Origin: Bacteroidota bacterium
GTDB taxonomy: Bacteria; Bacteroidota; Ignavibacteria; UBA10030; UBA8401
Direction: 5' to 3'
DNA length: 64,000 bases
NCBI GenBank assembly: GCA_041658205.1
Contig: JBBAAO010000001.1
Span: 1,426,001-1,490,000 of the forward strand
Each line of letters starts with the position of its first letter. Within the stretch, counting starts at the first letter, position 1. Below the pieces are notes generated by a model. That model was given only the letters and a program-made list of their open reading frames with translations. It searched no databases and was not told where the DNA came from. Made by a program: the position numbers and the translations under genes. Below are positions 45,201 through 52,731 of this stretch, one piece after another.

Positions 45201-45267
45201 AAAAAAAGAACGCGTTTAATGATTTCTTTCAGTGAACTACGGAAAGAATATAGAGAAAACACGTTCT
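45201..45267 (-). promoter_or_regulatory. Long stem-loop and T tract abutting the tdk start
   Basis: On the minus strand AGAACGTGTTT (45267-45257) pairs with AAACGCGTTCT (45217-45207), with one mismatch. An inner stem pairs ATTCTTTC with GAAAGAAAT. The stem ends in a T tract that runs into the tdk ATG. It may be a terminator for the upstream phosphoesterase gene, an attenuator of tdk, or both. Confidence 0.5.
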
Positions 45268-45288
45268 AATTTCAAAGAGAAAAAACGG

Positions 45289-46509
45289 TTACGCTAGAGT
45301 GATAACTGTTAATTCCGCAGGACAATTTATTCTTATGGGGATTCCTGTAAAACCGATTCCATTATTTACATATAAATTGGATTGATCCAACGAATAGAGT
45401 CCGGATATATATTTGGAAGCTAATGACGCAAGTGAAATTGGCGTTTGATCAATGGTTCCAAAGACAATCTGGCCACCATGCGTGTGTCCGCTCAATGTCA
45501 AGTCAACACCGAGATTTTTTGCATTGTGGAAGTAGTACGGTTTGTGGCACAACATAATTTTTGGCCGATCATTTTTTGCAAATGCAAGAGCCTTATTCAT
45601 ATAATCATTCGGATCTACATTTCGTCCAATGTCATCCACACCAACAAGGTTAAAATAAGAGTTCCCTTTTTGAATCTGAACAGCGTCATTCCGTAACAAT
45701 TTAATACCGCAATCATCTACTTCTTTGGCAACAAGTTCTACATCTTTTGCAAAATAATCATGATTTCCTAAGCAGCCGTAAATGCCATATTGCGCTTTCA
45801 GATTTGAAAATGCTTCGGTAAACGGATATACTTCTTCCGTTTTGCTGTTAACAAAATCGCCGGTAACAACGATTAAATCCGTTTCTAACTCGTTCATTGC
45901 CCTCACATATTCATCCATATCTTCCTTATTCATAAAAATACTCGAATGAATGTCGCTCATCATACCGATCGTAAAACCTTTAAATTCTTCCGGCAAATTT
46001 GAGATCGTGATTGTCTTATGAATAATTTCATATTCTCCACTGGAAACTGCACCGGCTGTTGCTCCGACAAATGAATATGCCGAAAGTCCGATAACACCTT
46101 TTTGTAAAAACGATCGACGTGAAACATCAAATTGTTTGAATCGAGTTGATTCTTTCATGCGATTAACCTTAAATTTAACGGTTGGATGGACTGTGACTAT
46201 TTTCATTGATACTTTGAAGGGTAACATTATTAATGCTGCCGATCCCAATACCATAAAAATAAAAAGAGTTGATAAATGCCAGATGAAAAATGGAGTAAGC
46301 AAGGTTAACACTATAGGGGAGAATTGAGAAAGATTCCATATATAAAAATACAAAAAGAGAAGTGGGATATTAAACACCAGAAATACTGCAATCAATAGTT
46401 TCTGTGACCATGTTGGAAAAATATTTTGATTACTGATATACTTCCGAAGGCGAACAAAAAGATATGTTTGGCCTGAGAAAAGAAATAATATTGTATATAG
46501 TTTAAACAT
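45289..46509 (-). CDS. Membrane metallophosphoesterase (YkuE-like) with internal RR motif
   Basis: This 406-residue protein begins with about three membrane spans (to residue ~105), then SRRSFLQKG (RR at 131-132), a further hydrophobic stretch, and a calcineurin-like phosphoesterase domain (about 175-405). MMSDIHSS, VVTGDFVNS, LGNHDYFA, LCHKPYYF and SGHTHGGQ hold the metal ligands. The family acts on phosphate esters or lipids; the substrate is unknown. The RR motif after membrane spans is atypical for a Tat signal. Confidence 0.87.
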   Translation of the reverse strand: MFKLYTILFLFSGQTYLFVRLRKYISNQNIFPTWSQKLLIAVFLVFNIPLLFLYFYIWNLSQFSPIVLTLLTPFFIWHLSTLFIFMVLGSAALIMLPFKVSMKIVTVHPTVKFKVNRMKESTRFKQFDVSRRSFLQKGVIGLSAYSFVGATAGAVSSGEYEIIHKTITISNLPEEFKGFTIGMMSDIHSSIFMNKEDMDEYVRAMNELETDLIVVTGDFVNSKTEEVYPFTEAFSNLKAQYGIYGCLGNHDYFAKDVELVAKEVDDCGIKLLRNDAVQIQKGNSYFNLVGVDDIGRNVDPNDYMNKALAFAKNDRPKIMLCHKPYYFHNAKNLGVDLTLSGHTHGGQIVFGTIDQTPISLASLASKYISGLYSLDQSNLYVNNGIGFTGIPIRINCPAELTVITLA

Positions 46510-46600
46510 TAAAAATACTTTATCTTGATTTTTCTACTCTTTTTGGTTAATTTTGTTACAATAAATTCTTAAAACATACTTACTATTAATTAGGAACACA
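46510..46600. promoter_or_regulatory. Divergent promoter region, phosphoesterase / secG
   Basis: 91 AT-rich bases between divergent starts. TTGTTACAATAAATTCTT lies within it and could hold a -10 element; no firm assignment. Confidence 0.4.
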
Positions 46601-46933
46601 ATGTACACCACTTTAGTTCTCATTGAAATCATTATTGCAGTCCTTATGATCATCGTTATCCTTATGCAAAACAGCAAAGGGGGCGGACTTGCCGCAGGTA
46701 TGGGAGGCGGAAATATCGGAAGTGTATTCGGCGTTCGTCGTGCATCAGATTTTCTCTCCAAATCCACAACCTATCTAGCAACAACATTTATCGTTCTTGC
46801 ACTTTTGGTCAACTTGTTCTTTTTACCGGGTAAAGGAAAAACTCAGGAAAGCGTTATTCAAAGCGGACAGTCAACAACTGTTCCGGCACCGCAGATTCCG
46901 ACACAAACTCAACCGCAACAAGCAAATCCCTGA
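46601..46933 (+). CDS. secG: Preprotein translocase subunit SecG
   Basis: The 110-residue protein has two membrane spans (about 4-22 and 58-75) around the SecG loop QNSKGGGLAAGMGGGNIGSVFG. It assists SecYE in protein export. The C-terminal 30 residues are Gln- and Pro-rich. A terminator follows. Confidence 0.93.
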   Translation: MYTTLVLIEIIIAVLMIIVILMQNSKGGGLAAGMGGGNIGSVFGVRRASDFLSKSTTYLATTFIVLALLVNLFFLPGKGKTQESVIQSGQSTTVPAPQIPTQTQPQQANP

Positions 46934-46958
46934 TATGTTGAAATCGTAAAAGTTTTTG

Positions 46959-46988
46959 AAGCCCATAGACAGTACTATGGGCTTTTTC
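46959..46988 (+). terminator. Terminator after secG
   Basis: AAGCCCATAG (46959-46968) pairs with CTATGGGCTT (46975-46984), followed by TTTC. Confidence 0.85.
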
Positions 46989-47001
46989 TTTATGGGGGAG
47001 T

Positions 47002-48234
47002 ATGATACTGAGAATTTTGTCTGTAATTGTTGTTGGAACATTATTTACGGCTGCACAACAAAAACCTGAATGGACAAATACACAAAAAAATTCCATCGGT
47101 TCCGGATTCTACTACGGAATAGGAGTATCTCAACAATCATCCGACGAAGCAGATACGCGTGCATTTATTGAATTTGCACGCAATGTCGAAGTAAAAGTGA
47201 AAAGTCTTTTTCAAAGCGAAGTATCCGAAGAAGGAAAAGAATTTTCCGATAGAACGAAACTGTCCACTGAAATGATCTCCGATGTCAGTCTCAAAGGGAT
47301 TTCCATCACTGAACGATACCATGACTCGTCATCAACAACACATTTTAGTTTGATCCAGTACCGAATATCTCAATACGATTCGTTAATTCAGTTTCAGATT
47401 GAACGGGAAATTGTATTGATGAAGGTGCGTAACAAGATGGAAGAAGAGAAACGACAGGAGGAACTGAGAACACAAAAAGCGAAAAATCAATTTGAAGAAG
47501 AACGTCATAAGGAGGATTTGCGAACGAAGCAAGAACAATTAAGTATAGAAAAAAAGCGTCAGCAGCAGAAAGATCAAGAAGCGGAGTTACACAAAAAGAT
47601 GTTCGGTGAATTCTTGAAAAGTGCTCCTCCTGAAAAAGTCATTTCATTCCGTAACGGAGAGATTTCAAATAAAGAAAGTTCGATTATGGTAAAAGGGGGA
47701 CTTTCTCCGTTTCAATTAAGCGGAGTAATGTATGCAGTCCGGGCAGCAATGTTTGAATTCTCCGCGAATGCTATTTTCCGACAAAAGAAACTTGCACAAC
47801 AAGAAGCATTTGCCAAAATCCAGGTTCTGCCAAGAGTGGGGGAGTTTTCAAAAACATCTCTTGCGCTTGGTGCAGTTCAAGCCGTTGCACTCATCGCAGA
47901 CAGCGGATATAAATTTAAGCGATCTAAATATTCTTTTTTTATCGCAGGAAACATCACTATCCCCGAGTATTCCTATTCAACAATCTCGTTCTATGGTGAC
48001 AAAAGAAAAATATCTGCCGGTGTGACAACATTTCCATTGTATGAGCAATTTAAAAACCATTTGGGATTTGTAGTAGAAATGAATACTATTTTTGACAAAG
48101 AGTTTAGAAATTCAAAAGGGAATGCTTTTGTTGTGAACGCTGGTATTCGGTTACAAGGATCGGATACATTTTCAACTCAACTTGTCTATGAAGATTATGA
48201 ACAATTGAATTTGATATTTGAATTTCAATTTTGA
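47002..48234 (+). CDS. Exported LPP20-like protein with coiled coil and barrel-like C-terminus
   Basis: The 410-residue protein has a signal peptide (residues 1-19), then an LPP20-like domain (about 22-140) with YGIGVSQQSSDEADTRAFIEFA. A long charged coiled coil follows (about 140-200, Glu/Lys/Gln-rich). The C-terminal part (about 235-410) has alternating beta strands and ends in EFQF, the aromatic-ended C-terminus of outer-membrane barrels. Domain assignments are by pattern. The function is unknown. GGGGAG just upstream acts as the ribosome site. Confidence 0.75.
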   Translation: MILRILSVIVVGTLFTAAQQKPEWTNTQKNSIGSGFYYGIGVSQQSSDEADTRAFIEFARNVEVKVKSLFQSEVSEEGKEFSDRTKLSTEMISDVSLKGISITERYHDSSSTTHFSLIQYRISQYDSLIQFQIEREIVLMKVRNKMEEEKRQEELRTQKAKNQFEEERHKEDLRTKQEQLSIEKKRQQQKDQEAELHKKMFGEFLKSAPPEKVISFRNGEISNKESSIMVKGGLSPFQLSGVMYAVRAAMFEFSANAIFRQKKLAQQEAFAKIQVLPRVGEFSKTSLALGAVQAVALIADSGYKFKRSKYSFFIAGNITIPEYSYSTISFYGDKRKISAGVTTFPLYEQFKNHLGFVVEMNTIFDKEFRNSKGNAFVVNAGIRLQGSDTFSTQLVYEDYEQLNLIFEFQF

Positions 48235-48258
48235 AAAGAGCTGACTCTTTTTTATATT
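48231..48258 (+). promoter_or_regulatory. Possible tRNA-Lys promoter
   Basis: TTGAAA (48231-48236) and TATATT (48253-48258) are separated by 16 bases and end 13 bases before the tRNA. The -35 overlaps the upstream stop codon. Confidence 0.4.
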
Positions 48259-48271
48259 TATAGAACGCTTT

Positions 48272-48344
48272 GCACCTATGGCTCAATTGGTAGAGCAACT
48301 GACTCTTAATCAGTGGGTTCCAGGTTCGAGTCCTGGTAGGTGCA
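48272..48344 (+). tRNA. tRNA-Lys (anticodon CTT)
   Basis: A 73-base cloverleaf can be drawn. GCACCTA (48272-48278) pairs with TAGGTGC (48337-48343), discriminator A; the D arm is GCTC-AATTGGTA-GAGC. The anticodon stem ACTGA/TCAGT has loop CTCTTAA, anticodon CTT at 48305-48307. The T arm is CCAGG-TTCGAGT-CCTGG. CCA is not encoded. Confidence 0.95.
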
Positions 48345-48350
48345 CTACAA

Positions 48351-48381
48351 AAGTCCGATGTTCAATCGGACTTTTTTTTTA
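48351..48381 (+). terminator. Terminator after tRNA-Lys
   Basis: AAGTCCGAT (48351-48359) pairs with ATCGGACTT (48365-48373), then a long T run. Confidence 0.88.
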
Positions 48382-48487
48382 GCAGAATCTCCCCCAAATA
48401 AAAAAAAGACTCCTTCAAGTCTTTATTTTTGATTAAATTTCTTTATATAGTAGAACGTACTTTCGCAAATAACCGTTTTAATATTGT

Positions 48488-49366
48488 ATGAAAAAATACT
48501 CGTATTTTGTAATTCTTCAACAGAACTCATCGGTGATTAAATCGGGAGAAAACCCTTTTGATCAATATAAAAATTTTGTACCCACAAGCCTGCAAACAAG
48601 GGCGACCGAATTTCAACGCAAGAAAGCTGAATCCATTCAAAAGAATGGGACAATTCTTCGAGGAGGACTATCGCATTTTCTTTCCACACCGTTAAAATCT
48701 GACACTGATGAGATTATTCGCTTAATTCAGGACAGTATAGAGAATACTGTCCAGCAACTTGATGCAGCACCAATACTTTCGACTGTTGAACATACTCTGT
48801 GGAAAGTGTTAGAACCGCAGGAAGTTCCTTTGCAACGTCAACTCGTCGGTGTGGTGAAACGTCTTTTAAAAAATGGCCGGACAATGCTTGCGGATGCTGG
48901 GTGTTCGTTTGGAAAGAATTCTGGTGAAGTCGCCCTCTCGTTATTTTTATTTGACGGATTTTCAACTGTACAATCCTTAAAATCGACACTTGATGATTTT
49001 TCTTCACAACAACTCCTTTCCATTGTAAATGGATCGATCAATGCAAATATGATTTCCATTGATCAAGAAAAGTCACCGGAAAAAAATCTTATTGTGATTG
49101 ATATTGCTTATCAGGACGATTCACTTGTAGCGCTTCTAAACCAACGGCTGCCTATTTTGCTGGATCAATTTGGGATCAATCATTTTTCATTGACAAAACA
49201 ATTGCTGCATAGCTCTGTCGGAGCAACCTATCAAATCAGATTTGGACTCAATGTCAATAAACATCCGCTGGGTTCCGTAATCCTTTCGCTTGTCGGTGAT
49301 CATGATGAATTAGAAAATGCTATTACGAATCATGGGTCGTTGATCGTTCTTGAACAAATACCGTGA
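48488..49366 (+). CDS. Hypothetical protein, probably cytoplasmic
   Basis: The 292-residue protein has no signal peptide, membrane span or known motif. The N-terminal part is helical with SLQTRATEFQRKKAESIQ; the middle has GGLSHFLSTPL; the C-terminal half alternates strands and helices (ILLDQFGINHFSLTKQLLHS). It overlaps nth by four bases, so it is probably co-translated with a DNA repair enzyme, but a repair role is not shown. Confidence 0.7.
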   Translation: MKKYSYFVILQQNSSVIKSGENPFDQYKNFVPTSLQTRATEFQRKKAESIQKNGTILRGGLSHFLSTPLKSDTDEIIRLIQDSIENTVQQLDAAPILSTVEHTLWKVLEPQEVPLQRQLVGVVKRLLKNGRTMLADAGCSFGKNSGEVALSLFLFDGFSTVQSLKSTLDDFSSQQLLSIVNGSINANMISIDQEKSPEKNLIVIDIAYQDDSLVALLNQRLPILLDQFGINHFSLTKQLLHSSVGATYQIRFGLNVNKHPLGSVILSLVGDHDELENAITNHGSLIVLEQIP

Positions 49367-50028
49367 AGAAGCGACACAATAAAGAATCTGAAGAGGAAAA
49401 ACGGGATCGCGTATCTGTTATTGCCAAAATTCTTTTCGCAGAATATCCAAACAATCAAGTCGCTTTACAGTACGCAAATCCTTTCCAATTATTGGTTGCC
49501 GTCATTCTTTCCGCGCAATGCACGGATGCCAGAGTAAATATTGTCACACCGCAATTGTTTACCCGCTTTTCTACTCCCAAAGAATTCGCAACCGCAGACA
49601 TCAAAGAATTGGAATCATTAATCCATTCCACAGGATTTTACCACAATAAGGCAAAAAATATTATTGGTTGTGCGAAAGCATTATTGGAAGACCACAATGG
49701 AATTGTTCCGGAGACGATGGAAGAACTGTTTCAGCTTCCAGGAGTAGGGAGGAAGACCGCCAATGTTGTTCTTGGTGAAGCATTTGGAAAAATTGAAGGG
49801 CTCGTTGTAGATACACATGTCATTCGGCTTTCAAACAGACTGGGACTCACAAAGGAACAGGATGCCGTTAAGATAGAAAAAGATTTAATGCCGCTCGTTC
49901 AAAAGAAAAAATGGTTCCATTTTTCTCATTCCTTAATCCTGCATGGAAGAAAAATTTGTTCTGCTCGAAAACCATTATGCGTTCAATGTCCTTTTTCTCA
50001 ATTCTGTCCTTCATCTTCACTAAAATAG
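49363..50028 (+). CDS. nth: Endonuclease III (DNA glycosylase/AP lyase)
   Basis: This 221-residue enzyme starts with GTG overlapping the upstream stop. ILSAQCTDARVN, the helix-hairpin-helix LPGVGRKTANVVLGEAFG with catalytic Lys, VDTHVIRLSNRLGL with catalytic Asp, and the iron-sulfur pattern C-x6-C-x2-C-x5-C (from CSARKPLC onward) are all complete. It removes oxidised pyrimidines from DNA. Confidence 0.96.
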   Translation: MKKRHNKESEEEKRDRVSVIAKILFAEYPNNQVALQYANPFQLLVAVILSAQCTDARVNIVTPQLFTRFSTPKEFATADIKELESLIHSTGFYHNKAKNIIGCAKALLEDHNGIVPETMEELFQLPGVGRKTANVVLGEAFGKIEGLVVDTHVIRLSNRLGLTKEQDAVKIEKDLMPLVQKKKWFHFSHSLILHGRKICSARKPLCVQCPFSQFCPSSSLK

Positions 50029-50434
50029 TACTCTCCTATTATTTTTAATAATTCCTTCAAAGATTCAATGTGTTAAAATATATTTTACAATCGTACAATC
50101 TAATCTGCATTATAGGTTCTTGTTCTTTCGCAAAATAAAAACGGAGAAAGTTATCTTCTTTGTAGTAAAAATAATTCAATTTCACAATTTCAATCTTTGC
50201 TTTGCTATGATTTATTTATACTTTACAAAAAGTACGTTCAACAGTTTTTGACCTGTCCCTCCAAAAAGGAGCGTGCTCTCCGAAAATATTTTCAATCAAC
50301 TGACGTTATATTATCTATTCTATTATGATGACACCATTCGTCATAGCATTCGCATGTAGTGAAGTTTTTTTCTTGAGATAGAAATTCAATGCTGCTATGC
50401 GGTAACATCAATAGAAAAAGTGCTGGGCAGTGAT
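50029..50434. other. Intergenic region upstream of the signalling island
   Basis: About 400 bases contain no credible reading frame on either strand. The sequence is AT-rich with a weak AATAG/CTATT stem just after nth (near 50026-50043). Near 50252-50281 there is a short GC-richer patch, CCTCC-AAAAA-GGAG, able to form a hairpin. It probably holds the promoter of the kinase gene, but no clear -10/-35 pair was found. Confidence 0.5.
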
Positions 50435-52705
50435 ATGGAAAGCGAGTTTAAAAAGTTTCTTGAAACATCAATGGATGCGGTAGTCATTACTGATGAAAAC
50501 CAAATCATCCTCTGCTTCAACAAATCTGCTGAATCAATTCTAGGGTACACTTCAAAAGAAGCGTGTGGAAAAAAACTATCCTCGCTGCTTCCCGAACATG
50601 TTCGGGATGTTCATGATGATTATGTAAGACAATTTGGAAAAGAAAATGATAAATCTCGTAAAATGGGAAGCGGTATGTACGTGAAGGGAAAACATAGGAA
50701 CGGGAAAGAGCTCATCTTGGAAATAGCAATTTCCACATACACGTTTCGTGAAAAAAAATATTATGCAGGAATTATTAGAGATTATACTGAACGGTATAGA
50801 GTAGAAACTGAATTAAATAGACTTTCGGTGGCAGTTGAGCAGAGTTCAGCATCTATCGTAATTACAGATCCAAAAGGTACCATTGAATATGTAAACAAAG
50901 GTTTCACGGAAACGACAGGTTATTCATCTATAGAAGCTAAGGGTCAAAATCCGCGTATCCTTAAATCAGGATTAACGCCGCAGGCAACCTTTACCGATTT
51001 ATGGAAAACATTAAACGAAGGGAAGCGATGGAGTGGAACGTTTATCAATAAGAAGAAAACAGGTGAACATTATTGGCAGCAGGCGACGCTATCTCCGATT
51101 TTGGACAAGTCGGGTAAATTGATTAATTATGTGGGTGTTATTGAAGACATTAGTCTTCAAAAAATGAAAGAAGAAATATTACGAGTCAATGAACAGCGCT
51201 ATAGAACGTTTTTTGAAGACGATGTCAGCGGCGCTTACATTGCAAGACCAGATGGCAATATCATCGTATGCAACAAGGCGTTTCGACAAATATTCGAATT
51301 TGAAGAACATGGTAATTCGGATCCCGCGATTATGTTGCAGTCTTTGTATGAAAATCAAGAACAATGGAATGCTACGCTTGTACGTTTACAACGGGAACAT
51401 AGATTGGATAATCTGCGAGAAAAATTGCGAACGCACGCTGGAAATAGTGTGCATGTGGTTGAAAATTTGGTCGGAACAATTGATGAGCATGGAGATCTGA
51501 GAGAGATCAACGGTTATTTGCTGAATGAAACACGATTAAAATTATTAGAACATCAATTACTGCAATCTCAAAAAATGGAGAGTGTCGGGACACTGGCGGC
51601 GGGTGTCGCGCATGATTTTAATAATGTCCTGGCAATCATTCTCAACGCATCAGAAGTGTTGCGAATGGAATTATCCGACAATCCTACCTTTTTAAAATAT
51701 GTTGATGTCATCACACAAAGTGCAAAAAGAGGATCTGCCATAGCAAAAGAAATTCTTTTATTTTCAAGACGCGACAAAATTACATCGGTGCCTATTTCTA
51801 TAAATAAAGCAATTGCACAGATCCTGAATTTCCTTGAACATTCCCTGCCAAAATCAGTCAGCATAGAGTTACATATTCCCAAAGACCAAGAATTTGAGGT
51901 GATGGGAGACTATTCATTGATTGAACAAGTATATCTCAACTTGAGCATTAATGCATCCGACTCAATGCCGCAAGGGGGAAAATTAATTTTAGGAGTACGG
52001 TCGGTAGATAAAAATGTGCTCTACCAAAAGTTTGCCGTCCAGACAGTTGATAACTTTATTGAACTATCTGTTTCCGATTCAGGAATGGGAATTGACGATG
52101 TATTACTCGATAGAATTTTTGATCCATTTTTTACGACTAAAAAAATAGAAAAAGGAACTGGATTGGGACTTTCCATTGTGCACGGTATTGTGTCGAGTTT
52201 GAACGGTTATATCGACGTTGAAAGTACTATTGGCAAAGGGACAACATTTAGAATCTATTTACCGCTGACCAAAGAAAAGGCAGAGAAAGAAAAAGATTTT
52301 GTCCACATTACTTCGCATCAACACACAGAAACAATACTATTGGTTGATGACGAACAGGAGCTTTTGGACATTATGAGCGAGGCATTATCGCTCTATGGAT
52401 ATAAAACCATTGGTGTGCTAGATGTTGATTCGGCACTTGCACTTCTGCGGAAATCGGAAAAAGATATTTCCATTGTCATCACCGATATAGCAATGCCAAA
52501 CAGAACGGGTGATGAATTAATACAAGAAATGAAAATATTATATCCTGATAAAAAGATAATAGTGCTAAGCGGATTTGGTGATCAAAATACCATAGCAAAT
52601 ATTAAGGAACTGGGCATTGATATTTTTCTTCACAAGCCAATAGAAATAGAACTATTAATAGAAACTCTTGAAAAAGTATTGGAAAAAACAAAACAGCCTG
52701 TTTAA
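50435..52705 (+). CDS. Soluble hybrid histidine kinase: PAS-PAS-PAS-kinase-receiver
   Basis: Counted from ATG 50435 (a GTG at 50420 is also possible), the 756-residue protein has three PAS domains (about 5-120, 128-245, 255-375). The phosphoacceptor domain shows VAHDFNN (His393), the kinase core has an N box (NLSINASDS), DSGMG and GTGLGLS, and a C-terminal receiver has LVDDE and phosphorylated Asp684 in ITDIAMPNRTG. No membrane segment is visible, so it should sense an internal signal. It opens a run of co-directional genes of Roadblock, PAS, receiver and GTPase proteins; its own output partner is not obvious. Confidence 0.9.
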   Translation: MESEFKKFLETSMDAVVITDENQIILCFNKSAESILGYTSKEACGKKLSSLLPEHVRDVHDDYVRQFGKENDKSRKMGSGMYVKGKHRNGKELILEIAISTYTFREKKYYAGIIRDYTERYRVETELNRLSVAVEQSSASIVITDPKGTIEYVNKGFTETTGYSSIEAKGQNPRILKSGLTPQATFTDLWKTLNEGKRWSGTFINKKKTGEHYWQQATLSPILDKSGKLINYVGVIEDISLQKMKEEILRVNEQRYRTFFEDDVSGAYIARPDGNIIVCNKAFRQIFEFEEHGNSDPAIMLQSLYENQEQWNATLVRLQREHRLDNLREKLRTHAGNSVHVVENLVGTIDEHGDLREINGYLLNETRLKLLEHQLLQSQKMESVGTLAAGVAHDFNNVLAIILNASEVLRMELSDNPTFLKYVDVITQSAKRGSAIAKEILLFSRRDKITSVPISINKAIAQILNFLEHSLPKSVSIELHIPKDQEFEVMGDYSLIEQVYLNLSINASDSMPQGGKLILGVRSVDKNVLYQKFAVQTVDNFIELSVSDSGMGIDDVLLDRIFDPFFTTKKIEKGTGLGLSIVHGIVSSLNGYIDVESTIGKGTTFRIYLPLTKEKAEKEKDFVHITSHQHTETILLVDDEQELLDIMSEALSLYGYKTIGVLDVDSALALLRKSEKDISIVITDIAMPNRTGDELIQEMKILYPDKKIIVLSGFGDQNTIANIKELGIDIFLHKPIEIELLIETLEKVLEKTKQPV

Positions 52706-52731
52706 ATCATCTTGGATCCGTAAAATGTTAT

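Noticed and set aside
48272..48344. tRNA-Lys as an attachment site of a mobile island
   Set aside because: No integrase, direct repeat of the tRNA end, or phage gene was seen nearby.
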